Of a stretch of DNA of 64,000 nucleotides, positions 18,013 through 27,269 are shown in pieces. Position numbers and translations under genes: made by a program. This DNA is from Bacillota bacterium (GTDB lineage: Bacteria > Bacillota > Clostridia > Acetivibrionales > DTU013). Each line of letters begins with the position of its first letter. The stretch's first letter is position 1. The stretch covers positions 18,725 through 82,724 of the forward strand of contig JAEXNT010000041.1 of the NCBI GenBank assembly GCA_023439545.1. The letters are read 5' to 3'. The notes beneath the pieces are model-generated. The model did not search any database. It had not been told where the DNA came from and worked only from the letters and a program-made list of their open reading frames with translations.

Positions 18013-18978
18013 TTAAAATAATGCATCCTGCGGACTTATTTTCCTTATTACCAAATTGGACAGCATGACAAGAACAAAGCCGACCACTGACTGATACAGG
18101 CTTGCCGCGGTAGTCATTCCCATATCCGGCATCGTCATCAGCGACCGGTATACATAGGTATCGATAACATCCGTTGTAGAATACAGGGCGGGATTATTCA
18201 GCGTTACCTGGTAAAACAAACCGAAATTTCCCCTGAAAATATTGCCGAGGCTTAAAAGCGTCATGACTATTATGACCGGCGTAAGCATCGGAATGGTAAT
18301 ATGAAAAATCTGCTGCCGTTTATTCGCCCCATCGATCATCGCCGACTCATAAAGGGCAGAATCGATGCCGGTCAGCGATGCAAGATAAATGATACTTCCC
18401 ATTCCCGCCGAAACCCAGAAATTAACCAGCGGCAGGATTACTATCCAATAATTGGGCTCCTCATACCATGCAATCTCCTTAAGATGTAAAGCCGGCACAA
18501 GCACCTCGTTTACAAAGCCGTACTCAGGGCTTAGAAGCGCATAAACAACGTACCCCACCACAACATAGGACAGGAAGTAAGGAAAGATGATAATGGTCTG
18601 ATAAAGCTTGGAGAGGAATTTGCTGCGAAGCTCGCTTATTGCAATCGCCAACGCCACATTGATAACCAGTCCGACAAAAATAAAAACTAGGTTATACAAT
18701 ACAGTATTTCTGGTAATACGGAACGCATCCGTTGCGAATAGGAATCGAAAATTTTCAAGTCCTATGAACGGACTTTTAAACATACCCAACGAATTGTCGA
18801 TCCGTTTGAATGCCATGATCAGGCCGACCATCGGCAAATAGCTGTTGATCAGTACGACCAGCAGTCCCGGAACGGTAAACAGCAACAGTCCCCAGTACTT
18901 TCTTATGTTTTTAACGAACATTCCCTTTTGCAAAGCCGTCGGTTTAACGCCGTAAGTTGCGGTATTTCGCTGTTCCAT
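18013..18978 (-). CDS. Sugar ABC transporter permease, LplB/YteP type
   Basis: 321 residues with a soluble N-terminus of about 30 residues and six transmembrane helices. EAA loop: ESAMIDGANKRQQIFHITIP. It ends in VIRKISPQDALF, characteristic of YteP/LplB. It is the first gene of the importer unit. The 108 bases upstream, after the response regulator, hold a GTCAAAA-x3-TATGTC element similar to the site upstream of the GH39 gene, so both may be activated by the same AraC-type regulator. Confidence 0.92.
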   Translation of the reverse strand: MEQRNTATYGVKPTALQKGMFVKNIRKYWGLLLFTVPGLLVVLINSYLPMVGLIMAFKRIDNSLGMFKSPFIGLENFRFLFATDAFRITRNTVLYNLVFIFVGLVINVALAIAISELRSKFLSKLYQTIIIFPYFLSYVVVGYVVYALLSPEYGFVNEVLVPALHLKEIAWYEEPNYWIVILPLVNFWVSAGMGSIIYLASLTGIDSALYESAMIDGANKRQQIFHITIPMLTPVIIVMTLLSLGNIFRGNFGLFYQVTLNNPALYSTTDVIDTYVYRSLMTMPDMGMTTAASLYQSVVGFVLVMLSNLVIRKISPQDALF

Positions 18979-19086
18979 TGATTTACCAATCCTTTGGAGA
19001 AATTGTTTGTTGCAACATAATCAATGTAACATAATCCGCGGAACCGCTTCTATACAAGAGACATACCTTTTTGACACTATTCCGAC

Positions 19087-20718
19087 CTACAAAGACTTTC
19101 TGAAGCTCTTTCGATATTCCTGCGGCGACATACCGGTTATGCTTCGAAACACTTTTGCAAAGTGGGAGAATTGGCTATACCCGAGTCTGTCGGCTATATC
19201 TCCTATCTTGTCGCCGGTATCCTCCAACAGCTTTTTTGCCGCCTTAATCCGGCAAAATGTGATATAGTCGGAAAGTATCTTTCCGGTTTCCTTTTTAAAT
19301 ACCCTTGAAAGGTAATCCGGATTGAAATGCAGCGCCAAAGCGACATCCTCCCGTGTGAAGCCGCAATAAATATTCTTTTCAATATAGTTCTTTATTTCAC
19401 TGACAATAAACGACTCGGATTTTCTAAATTCACTATAGTACCGTTCTACTTCTCCGATGATTGTGCAAGCCCATTTTTCCGCCTGATGTACTGTACCCGC
19501 TTCCAGCCCTTCCTTCACCAGCGCCTTCGAAGGCAGTACGCTGTTTAAGGATATTCCGTTTTGATGCAGCAGCGCATACAACATGCTCATTATCCCGTGG
19601 TAAAAAGAGTCCAGCAACTCGCGGGATGCATTTTCATTATCGGCATTATGTAGAAAATGATGTATCTGCTTCAACAGTTCTTCTTTTCGTCCAAGCTCAA
19701 GCAGCAGACTCCACTCGGAGAATTGCGGCGCCCTGTTCAGGCGCTTGACATTTTCACAAGCCTCTCTTTGCAATGTAACGCTATTGGACCTGCTGATATT
19801 TTCACGCTCCGCCTCCACAAGCTTTTGATAAGCTTCCGCAGTCGAGCATATACCGACCGGTTCGCCAATATAGCAGGACAGGTAACACTTCAATTCCTCA
19901 TTGCATGTTGCGATCAGCTTCCGGCACACCTCCTCCAACTCCTTTTCCTGCGCCGGATATGTCTTTTCAGTATCCATACGATAATATATCGCTACTGTGT
20001 CCCCGTTTTGATCCTGAACAATTACACCGTCCGCCGGCTTGAAAAGTATTTCGGAAGCCATATTTCGTATAGCCAGCCCGATTACATCTCTCTTTCCGGC
20101 ATCATAGGTATCCGTCCATTGTTCCGCCTTCAATAAAACCAGCCGGATATAGGACCTATCATTCATCGGAATCCCATACAACCGGAATGTATCGTAAAAA
20201 TCCTTTTCCGCAGACACAACCCTGCCGTCCAGAATGTCCCGCCAATAATGCTCAATAAATGCGGGCTTTTGAGATTCCCACATGTTGAAATACTTACGAT
20301 AGACTTCCGTCCGGTCGATCTGTTCCCTTTCATTTTGAATTACCTGCAGCGTTTCCGACACAACCTGTTTAAGGTGCTCATGTTCCACAGGCTTGAGCAA
20401 ATAATCATCGCAGTTGAGTTGCACTGCCTTCTGAGCATATTGAAAGTCCGCATGCCCGGTCAGAATTATGGTTTTTGTTTCACAGGAATTCTCCCGTATC
20501 CATTTTAGCAGTTCAATTCCGTTGCACCCCGGCATTTCTATATCGCAGATCGCAACGTCAATATGCTCGGAACTGATGATCTCCTTTGCGGAAGCGGCGC
20601 CATATGCCTCATAAATATCAGTGATTCCTATACCCTTCCAATAGATACCCTGTGTGATCCCCTTTACCGCGAATTCTTCATCATCCACAACAAGCAGGCT
20701 AAACATTCCCGTCGCCAT
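19087..20718 (-). CDS. Response regulator, YesN/AraC type
   Basis: 543 residues. The receiver domain has the acidic pocket D12-D13 and phospho-acceptor D59 (VAICDIEMPG), T at ILTGH and K at LLKP. A middle region of about 280 residues is of the YesN kind. The C-terminal 100 residues are an AraC double helix-turn-helix (TREDVALALHFNPDYLSRVF; IGDIADRLGYSQFSHFAKVF). It overlaps the kinase gene by 20 bases, so the two are co-translated. The start may instead be the internal ATG at 20706 (MFSLLVVDDE), as both lie within the kinase end. It is the likely activator of the importer and GH39 operons. Confidence 0.93.
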   Translation of the reverse strand: MATGMFSLLVVDDEEFAVKGITQGIYWKGIGITDIYEAYGAASAKEIISSEHIDVAICDIEMPGCNGIELLKWIRENSCETKTIILTGHADFQYAQKAVQLNCDDYLLKPVEHEHLKQVVSETLQVIQNEREQIDRTEVYRKYFNMWESQKPAFIEHYWRDILDGRVVSAEKDFYDTFRLYGIPMNDRSYIRLVLLKAEQWTDTYDAGKRDVIGLAIRNMASEILFKPADGVIVQDQNGDTVAIYYRMDTEKTYPAQEKELEEVCRKLIATCNEELKCYLSCYIGEPVGICSTAEAYQKLVEAERENISRSNSVTLQREACENVKRLNRAPQFSEWSLLLELGRKEELLKQIHHFLHNADNENASRELLDSFYHGIMSMLYALLHQNGISLNSVLPSKALVKEGLEAGTVHQAEKWACTIIGEVERYYSEFRKSESFIVSEIKNYIEKNIYCGFTREDVALALHFNPDYLSRVFKKETGKILSDYITFCRIKAAKKLLEDTGDKIGDIADRLGYSQFSHFAKVFRSITGMSPQEYRKSFRKSL

Positions 20719-22555
20719 CCTCTCCTGATTTACCCGTATTGATCGGGAGCCAGAGCTTTACGATTGCCCCGCCGTCCTCACCATTACCCAGCAGGAGCTT
20801 TGCAGTATCACCGAACGTTATATTAAGGCGGTTCATTATGTTCCGGATCCCTATATGTTTTCCGCCTCCGCTTTCGTCTCGTTCCTGATCGCTAAGAATG
20901 CTGATATTCTCATCGGAGTAGCCCCTGCCGTTGTCCTGTATTCGTATAATATATGATTTATCGGGAAACTCCGGATCGGGTTCCGCTGAGATCCTGATCC
21001 TGAGAGTCTGCCCGTTGTCTTTGAAACCATGAACAATGGAGTTCTCGACAAAAGGCTGAAGCAGCAAGGGAGGGAGCTTTTGCTTCATGTACTGTTCAGG
21101 AACCGATATTTCCGGTTCCAGACGCGCCGTGAACCTGATCTTCTGTATCCCAAGATAATTTTGTATGAAGTCCATCTCATACCTGAGTTCCGTCATGGAA
21201 TTACCAACCTGTAGCAGATAGCGGAAATAGTTAGAAAGATATATGGACATTTTCTGAACCGTTTTTACATCGTTCAATGCCGCAAGACTATAGACAATAT
21301 TCAGACTATTTGCAAAAAAATGTGGATTGATTTGCATCTGCATGCTTCGTAGCTCCGATTTTCTTGATTCCAGTTCTGCGTTTGCCGCCTTGAGATCTGA
21401 ATTCGCCGCCTTAAGCTCCGCATTCTTTGCTTTAAGCTCACCTTCATAGATATCGATTTTGAGCTTCTGTATCTGTGAAACCATACTGTTGAAGGTGTTT
21501 ATAACAAGCCGGAATTCTTCAGGCCCTCTGTTTTCGAGCCTCACGTCCAGTTCGCCCCGCATGATGCGATTCATGCCTTTGACCAGTTCCTTCACGGGCT
21601 TAATAATGATACCCTGCAAAAATGCAAAATAAATCAGCATAATAACAAGCAGGCTTACAGGAAGAATAACAATCATAATTTTAAAAAAGTCAAAATTCTT
21701 GGTCAGCACCTGTTCGTTGATCAGTTGTGCATAGACAATTCCGGCATTATTGGCCGGTTGTGCGATAACGAGATATCTATCGCCGCTATCGGGTACGCTG
21801 ACTGTCTGAAAGCCTGCCTTACGCAAGTTATCGCACCTGGCAATAATGGTTCTGTCGGGTATTCTGTTATTAGTGGAAAATAAGATTTTCCGCTCTCGGT
21901 CCGTGATTACGGTCCCGATTTTTTCATTCTTTTCGGTACCATATTTTACAAGGAATCTTTTTATATCGATCCTGGCGCCGATAAAACATCCGGCCGAATT
22001 ACTGATGATACAGACCAGACCCGGCTCATCTTCTGTCATATCCACCTTCCATTGTGAGTCCGTGCCTTTTTCGGCTGTCATACGTGCCAAGCCGATCAAA
22101 CCTCTGTTTATTCTTTCGTAATCCCTTTTGCTGTCGGGTAATGACGATGTGTAAGAGATCAGTTCATCATTATTCTGTGAGTAGACAAAAAGACTGTCAA
22201 CCACCATACCAAAGTAACTAATGTCTTTGCTGAATTTCCTGGATATATTTGACAGGCTGTAATAATATTCAGTGCTTTCTTTTTCACTAAGGTTGAAATT
22301 GACGATATCAGCGTTTTCCCCATTGATACTCATGGTACCGATCAGATAATCCCTGACCTCGCCGAGAGAGTCGTCCATTTTTCCGACTATGGACGGCAGC
22401 AGCTTCATATAGGATTCCGCGACTTGATTACGTACTGTCCGGATTGCATAAAAATTGTAATAAAGGAGTGCAATCTCAAGCAGCAGCATTATTACGAGAA
22501 ATAATAAAGAAACCTTGAAACGAAGAGTTTTTAAGAATGTCATATCAATTCGCAT
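20699..22555 (-). CDS. Sensor histidine kinase, YesM type
   Basis: 618 residues from ATG 22555, with GGAAGG four bases upstream (an earlier frame start at 22570 lacks a site). Layout: first membrane helix at about 12-32, an extracellular dCache-like sensor domain to about 285, a second helix near 295-315 and a HAMP domain. A coiled coil of ELKAANSDLKAANAEL heptads follows, then a His_kinase domain with the phospho-histidine in MQINPHFFANSL. The ATP-binding HATPase domain has QPFVENSIVHGF and QDNGRGY. It senses an extracellular signal, probably via the sugar-binding protein or the sugar itself, and phosphorylates the adjacent regulator. Confidence 0.93.
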   Translation of the reverse strand: MRIDMTFLKTLRFKVSLLFLVIMLLLEIALLYYNFYAIRTVRNQVAESYMKLLPSIVGKMDDSLGEVRDYLIGTMSINGENADIVNFNLSEKESTEYYYSLSNISRKFSKDISYFGMVVDSLFVYSQNNDELISYTSSLPDSKRDYERINRGLIGLARMTAEKGTDSQWKVDMTEDEPGLVCIISNSAGCFIGARIDIKRFLVKYGTEKNEKIGTVITDRERKILFSTNNRIPDRTIIARCDNLRKAGFQTVSVPDSGDRYLVIAQPANNAGIVYAQLINEQVLTKNFDFFKIMIVILPVSLLVIMLIYFAFLQGIIIKPVKELVKGMNRIMRGELDVRLENRGPEEFRLVINTFNSMVSQIQKLKIDIYEGELKAKNAELKAANSDLKAANAELESRKSELRSMQMQINPHFFANSLNIVYSLAALNDVKTVQKMSIYLSNYFRYLLQVGNSMTELRYEMDFIQNYLGIQKIRFTARLEPEISVPEQYMKQKLPPLLLQPFVENSIVHGFKDNGQTLRIRISAEPDPEFPDKSYIIRIQDNGRGYSDENISILSDQERDESGGGKHIGIRNIMNRLNITFGDTAKLLLGNGEDGGAIVKLWLPINTGKSGEDGDGNV

Positions 22556-22590
22556 AAACCCTTCCGTCATAATTGGCAGTTACAAATTGG

Positions 22591-22620
22591 ATTATTGCAT
22601 ACTTTATGTAAAAATGTCAA
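22591..22620 (-). promoter_or_regulatory. Promoter of the two-component system
   Basis: TTGACA (22615-22620), 18-bp spacer, AATAAT (22591-22596) on the minus strand, 36 bases before the kinase start. Confidence 0.5.
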
Positions 22621-22658
22621 TGGGTAGCTGCAGACTATCGTCCACAACACTGATACAT

Positions 22659-23543
22659 TCAATTTAATATGGCAATTGCCAGTCTTCTTCCTGTCGGAGT
22701 CGCTGCCAGCCCTCCTTCGGCAGTTTCCTTCAATGCCGGAGGCATAAGTTTTCCTACCGATTTGGCAGCCATGATGACCTCATCCGCCGGTATGACACTC
22801 TCAATTCCGGCCAGAGCCATTTCCGCGGCAGCTAAAGCTTGTACGGCTCCCATGGCGTTCCGCTTTATACAGGGGACTTCGACCAATCCGGCTATCGGAT
22901 CGCATACCAGACCCAGAGTATTTTTCATGGCAATTGCACAGGCATTTGCAGCCATTGAAGGATTCCCGCCCATTACCTCGGTCAGAGCTGCCGCCGCCAT
23001 CGCCGACGCACTACCGCATTCAGCCTGGCAGCCTCCTTCTGCGCCTGAAATACCCGATTGCCTGGCGATAACCTTTCCTATTCCGCCGGCTGTAAACAAG
23101 CTCATAATAATCCGTTCTTCAGGAATGCTTCTTTCCTCCATCACAGTCAGAAGAACGGCGGGAATAATTCCGCACGAGCCTGCTGTAGGTGCAGCCACAA
23201 TTCTTCCCATACTTGCATTTAGTTCGGATACAGCCAGCGCTTTTACAAGAATTTTGTCCAGCAGTGGATCGGCAAAGGCGAGTCCTTTATCCGCTGCCTG
23301 CTTTAATTTCAAAGCGTCGCCTCCGCTGAGGCCGCTGGCCGATTTAAGCCCCGGCTGTAATCCATCATGCGCCGCCTGCTTCATTACAAGAAATCTTTGC
23401 CGCATTTTATCTAGAAGCTCACCCGGAGCCTTTTCCATAGTCCGGCACTCATATTCCAGAACAATATCGGATATTCTTTTACCGCAGGCGGCCGCTGTTT
23501 CCGCCAACTCTTTGATACTCGTCATTTCCCGCATGTCCATCAT
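22659..23543 (-). CDS. sdaAA: L-serine dehydratase, alpha subunit
   Basis: 294 residues. Iron-sulfur-dependent deamination of L-serine to pyruvate and ammonia with the beta subunit. Diagnostic segments: AAPTAGSCGIIPAVL, GGCQAECGSASAMAAAAL (cysteines that ligate the 4Fe-4S cluster), and CDPIAGLVEVPCIKRNAMGA. The length equals that of two-subunit clostridial and Bacillus enzymes. It overlaps the end of the beta-subunit gene by 4 bases and is the last gene of the unit. In this context it could act on serine released from an amide or glycoside. Confidence 0.93.
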   Translation of the reverse strand: MMDMREMTSIKELAETAAACGKRISDIVLEYECRTMEKAPGELLDKMRQRFLVMKQAAHDGLQPGLKSASGLSGGDALKLKQAADKGLAFADPLLDKILVKALAVSELNASMGRIVAAPTAGSCGIIPAVLLTVMEERSIPEERIIMSLFTAGGIGKVIARQSGISGAEGGCQAECGSASAMAAAALTEVMGGNPSMAANACAIAMKNTLGLVCDPIAGLVEVPCIKRNAMGAVQALAAAEMALAGIESVIPADEVIMAAKSVGKLMPPALKETAEGGLAATPTGRRLAIAILN

Positions 23544-24208
23544 TCTTCCGTAACAGGTTTTATTGCTATTGCCTTTGACACCTTGGATATTTGCTTTATT
23601 TGAGCTGCAATTTCATCAGGTATTGACTGGTCCGCTTCAATTATCATAATTGCTCTACCTCCCTTGATGGTACGGTATCCCTTAATATAAGCTATGTTTA
23701 TTTTCACGGAAGCCAGTACGCGGGTCACAGCTGCTATTATACCGGGCTCGTCCTTATAAATCACCGCCAACGTATGATATTGCCCGGATAATTCAACACC
23801 AATTTCATTTATTCCGGTTATGAGAATATTTCCTCCTCCGATTGAGGCTCCTTTGACGGTAATAGATCTGCCGCTCCGTCCCCAGGCCCGGATACAGACA
23901 GTATTTGAATGTACCTGGCCCAGGTCTGCCTCTTCAAAGCTGAGTTTCATTCCACGCTGCCCGGCAAGAAACAGACTGTTTCTTATGCGTGCATCGTCAA
24001 CGCCGAAGCCCATCAAGCCAGCCGCCAATGCACGATCTGTACCATGCCCCCGGTATGTCTTTGCAAACGAACCATGCAGAAGGATTTGCGCTTTTACAGG
24101 CTCTTCCTCGAGGATAAGCCTTGCCACTTTTCCGATCCTCACCGCACCTGCGGTATGGGAGCTGGAGGGCCCCACCATTATTGGGCCGATTATATCGAAT
24201 ACATTCAA
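23540..24208 (-). CDS. sdaAB: L-serine dehydratase, beta subunit with ACT domain
   Basis: 222 residues. Residues 1-140 form the SdaAB domain (FDIIGPIMVGPSSSHTAGA; FAKTYRGHGTDRALAAGLMG). Residues 147-218 are an ACT domain (HTLAVIYKDEPGIIAAVTRVL) that usually binds serine. It overlaps both neighbours by 4 bases (ATGA junctions), showing tight translational coupling with the M20 amidohydrolase and the alpha subunit. Confidence 0.93.
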   Translation of the reverse strand: MNVFDIIGPIMVGPSSSHTAGAVRIGKVARLILEEEPVKAQILLHGSFAKTYRGHGTDRALAAGLMGFGVDDARIRNSLFLAGQRGMKLSFEEADLGQVHSNTVCIRAWGRSGRSITVKGASIGGGNILITGINEIGVELSGQYHTLAVIYKDEPGIIAAVTRVLASVKINIAYIKGYRTIKGGRAIMIIEADQSIPDEIAAQIKQISKVSKAIAIKPVTEE

Positions 24209-25539
24209 GGCATTTCCTCCAGCCTTTCATTTCCAATGAGACGTTCCCACATGTTCAGGTAGGTTTCCCTGGTGAACTGAGGACGATAACTCTGCTTTAT
24301 TCTCATGGCTTCCGCCGCTCCGTTCCACAACAGATCAATAATGGTCATTGCCATTGCCTTAGCCGGCAGAATATACGCGGCTTCTTCGCTCATAATCCGG
24401 AAATCACGGCTATGCGCCTGACCCTTATATCCGCCCATAGTCGGCTGAATTACAGGGATGATGCTGCTTAGATCACCTATATCCGTTGAGCCGAACATAT
24501 CGACACCTTCCTCGATGTTATCGACACCCGGGAGTTCTACCGCATTGATTTTAAAAAGCTCCCCCATGCCGAAATTCTGGTTCAGGGGAAGATATCCCGG
24601 CAGTTCCATAATTTCTACCTTAGCCCCGATCGCATATACTCCGCCCCGGATGGCCATGTTTACCTTCCTGTTTGCTTCCATCACCGCCTCAATGCTTTTT
24701 CCCCTCACATAGGTCTCCATTCTTACGTCCGCAGGCACAATGTTCACTAAGTCGCCGCCTTTGGTAATAATCGGGTGAACCCGTATATGGTCTTCATCGC
24801 GGAAGGTTTCCCTCTGTGCATTGATGCACATGAGTGCCGCCATGGCTGCATTAAGCGCATTGATCCCTTCATGTGGCGCCGCTCCGGCATGGGCCTCCTT
24901 GCCTGTGATCCGAACCATTTTACCGACAAAGCCCGTGCTCCCTCCATGTACAAAGACATTGCATGCCGGAGTATCTGCCTGACAGTGAACCATCATCGCC
25001 ATATCGATATCATCAAATGCCCCCAGACGTATAAGCTCCTGTTTACCTCCAAGAAAGCCTATCCTTCCTTGTTCCTTAAGGCCCTGCCTGAATTCAAGCT
25101 CGGAGAATTCTTCAGCGGGAACAGCCATAAAGGAGATATCCCCGTCAAGGTACCTCATTGCTCCGCTCTTTACAAACCCCAGGGCTACTCCCAGCATGGC
25201 TGCGATCTGGGCATTGTGCCCGCAGGCATGGGTTGCCCCTGTTATTTTATCCGCTTGGGGGTGCAAGGGACATAATACAGCATCCATCTCGCCCAGCACT
25301 GCCGCTTTGCATAGGCTATTCCTGCCTTTGAGAGTAGCTTTCACACCTGTTATGGCCATACCGTCTTTATATTTGACCGATAGCTGGGAAAAGACGCTCT
25401 TTACCAACTCCGACGTTCTGTATTCCTTATATCCCATTTCCGGATTTGAAAGAACCGACCGTCCTATACTGAGTATGTCTTCCCTATGATCATCAATAAC
25501 CGCGCATATTTCCCTTTTAAGCTCGTTTTTGGTCATCAT
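24205..25539 (-). CDS. M20-family amidohydrolase, AbgB-like
   Basis: 444 residues from the ATG pair at 25539/25536, with GGAAGG upstream. M20 metallopeptidase fold with metal ligands in GATHACGHNAQIA and the catalytic acidic pair in PAEEFSE. The lid domain starts near FVGKMVRITGKEAHAGAAPHEG, and the last histidine is near GQAHSRDF. Relatives split N-acyl amino acids such as p-aminobenzoyl-glutamate. No signal peptide. The ATGA overlap with serine dehydratase suggests that the product of this enzyme feeds it, for example serine from an N-acyl-serine. Confidence 0.85.
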   Translation of the reverse strand: MMTKNELKREICAVIDDHREDILSIGRSVLSNPEMGYKEYRTSELVKSVFSQLSVKYKDGMAITGVKATLKGRNSLCKAAVLGEMDAVLCPLHPQADKITGATHACGHNAQIAAMLGVALGFVKSGAMRYLDGDISFMAVPAEEFSELEFRQGLKEQGRIGFLGGKQELIRLGAFDDIDMAMMVHCQADTPACNVFVHGGSTGFVGKMVRITGKEAHAGAAPHEGINALNAAMAALMCINAQRETFRDEDHIRVHPIITKGGDLVNIVPADVRMETYVRGKSIEAVMEANRKVNMAIRGGVYAIGAKVEIMELPGYLPLNQNFGMGELFKINAVELPGVDNIEEGVDMFGSTDIGDLSSIIPVIQPTMGGYKGQAHSRDFRIMSEEAAYILPAKAMAMTIIDLLWNGAAEAMRIKQSYRPQFTRETYLNMWERLIGNERLEEMP

Positions 25540-25572
25540 GCCGTCCTTCCCGCTATGAATCATTTTTAGGGC

Positions 25573-27045
25573 TTATGCCTTTTCAATAGTGTAGAAGATA
25601 AATGAGCATTCACTCAACGTATGGCGTAATTCAAGAATGCCCTCGCAAATTTCAATCTTATCCATAATGCATAAGGGCTCCGAAGATTTATTCAATTCTT
25701 CAATTTCATATTTACGCAAATATTGCGGTGATCCCATCCCCTGCCATTTTCTAAAAGCGTTCCCATTATCTTTGTTTACCAAATATCCCTTAATTCTATA
25801 TGTTCCATTGATATTTTTTAAAAGAATAGCCTCATCATATCTATTTTCCTTAAGCTTCCATTCACCGCCTGTAAAATCGGAAGATTCTACTTCGGGCATG
25901 TTCCAGGTCAGTATCTTGCATTCGCCGTATAAAGATTTTGTAATACGGATGGAATCAACATTTGTAGGAATTTCATTATCGTACATGTCCGAAAGATATT
26001 TGAACGCGTGATATACGGGCTTTTTGATGCCATGCAGGTTAATGAGGCCGTATTTACCGCTGAAAGGCATCAATCCCGGACCCGATTCCTCGAATATATC
26101 AGAAAAAGTCCAGTATGAAAATGAATCAAGCAACCCAGCCGTATCTTTGATAGTCTGAAGGGCAAAAACCGGATTGAATTCGGAATCCTTGCCATATACA
26201 TCTTCATGTACCGGTGTAGCATTCCATTCGGTGTAATGTATTTCAGCTTTATTGAATAAGGAATTGCGGACCTTATCAACAGTATTTTCTCTAATATTTT
26301 TTACAAAAAGATTTTGTGGAGTGAATATCGCGGTTTCCTTCCCGCTTAAATCCAACGCTGAATTCGCGCTGTAGTGATGTGATGAAACAAAATCCAAAGC
26401 TACGCCGTTCTTTGCACAGAAGTCAATTATCTCCTGTACCCATGCATTTCCTGCAGATGCCGGTCCTCCGACCTTCAGCCTTTTATCTATTTTTTTAACT
26501 GTTTCAGCGGTATTTCTATACAAAGTAAAGTAATCTTCCATACTGCCAGCCCAAAAGTAGTCAAGGTTGGGCTCGTTCCATACCTCAAACCGCCAGGTGA
26601 TTACTTCCTCCAAACCGTATCTTTCTATACAGTGCCTGATAAAAGCATCTATCAGGCTGTTCCATTTGTCATAATCCTTTGGCGGGCTGATGTAACCTTT
26701 ATATTTAAAGCAATACTGTGAGCCGCTTGCAAGCTGTTCCGGCATGAATCCGAATTCAACAAAAGGTTTAATACCAATTTCAATAAAAAAATCATAAATC
26801 TTATCGAGATTCTGAAAATTAAAATAAGGTTTTCCTTCCTGATTCTCATTGTAAATTCCTACGCCGTCGCATAAAACCCCATGAAATCGTATGTACTTAA
26901 AGCCTATATCCATTTGTATCTTACGAAGGTGTTCCCTGTAATCCTCCCTTAAAGCAAGGTACGCATGACATGATCCTATGCATTTTTGAAAACTTCTGTC
27001 GAATGCGATTGCAGATTCGAATAAATCAATCGATATTGTTTGCAT
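25573..27045 (-). CDS. Glycoside hydrolase family 39, beta-xylosidase-like
   Basis: 490 residues, cytoplasmic (no signal peptide). TIM-barrel of clan GH-A with the acid/base E158 in FEVWNEPNLDYFW and the nucleophile E273 in IHYTEWNATP; both fit GH39. A C-terminal beta-sandwich follows from about 370. GH39 holds beta-xylosidases and alpha-L-iduronidases; LEVITWRFEVWNEPN-type context is closer to xylosidases, but I would not fix the substrate. It is the first gene of the unit with the M20 enzyme and serine dehydratase, 33 bases before the former, and has an activator-type promoter. Confidence 0.88.
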   Translation of the reverse strand: MQTISIDLFESAIAFDRSFQKCIGSCHAYLALREDYREHLRKIQMDIGFKYIRFHGVLCDGVGIYNENQEGKPYFNFQNLDKIYDFFIEIGIKPFVEFGFMPEQLASGSQYCFKYKGYISPPKDYDKWNSLIDAFIRHCIERYGLEEVITWRFEVWNEPNLDYFWAGSMEDYFTLYRNTAETVKKIDKRLKVGGPASAGNAWVQEIIDFCAKNGVALDFVSSHHYSANSALDLSGKETAIFTPQNLFVKNIRENTVDKVRNSLFNKAEIHYTEWNATPVHEDVYGKDSEFNPVFALQTIKDTAGLLDSFSYWTFSDIFEESGPGLMPFSGKYGLINLHGIKKPVYHAFKYLSDMYDNEIPTNVDSIRITKSLYGECKILTWNMPEVESSDFTGGEWKLKENRYDEAILLKNINGTYRIKGYLVNKDNGNAFRKWQGMGSPQYLRKYEIEELNKSSEPLCIMDKIEICEGILELRHTLSECSFIFYTIEKA

Positions 27046-27092
27046 TATAATACCCCCAGTTATACTTCCAGCATTATGTTATAAGAATACAA

Positions 27093-27153
27093 ATTATAAT
27101 AGTGATTTGATATACATTTTGACGATATGCTTGACACTTTAACGATTTGTTTG
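27093..27153 (-). promoter_or_regulatory. AraC-type activator site and -10 upstream of the GH39 gene
   Basis: The minus strand has TATAAT at 27093-27098 but no good -35. Instead two 17-bp direct repeats lie at 27117-27133 and 27137-27153 (plus-strand forms TTTTGACGATATGCTTG and CTTTAACGATTTGTTTG, 13 of 17 identical), 20 bp apart. The proximal repeat covers the -35 position. Tandem repeats two helical turns apart at the -35 are the usual arrangement for AraC-type activators, and a YesN-type regulator is encoded 6 kb away. Confidence 0.6.
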
Positions 27154-27269
27154 CGAGAAGTATGGGGATTGTATCCGCAAAAGCTCAGAGAACGCACTGA
27201 TATTTTGTCCGGATTGATTTAATGCCCATGGAGTCTGATTTGCACAGGCCATGCGCCCGATATGGAGGA

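Noticed and set aside
22669..23553. 294-residue plus-strand frame opposite sdaAA
   Set aside because: Its alanine- and proline-rich content mirrors the codon pattern of sdaAA on the other strand; the real gene has all family motifs.
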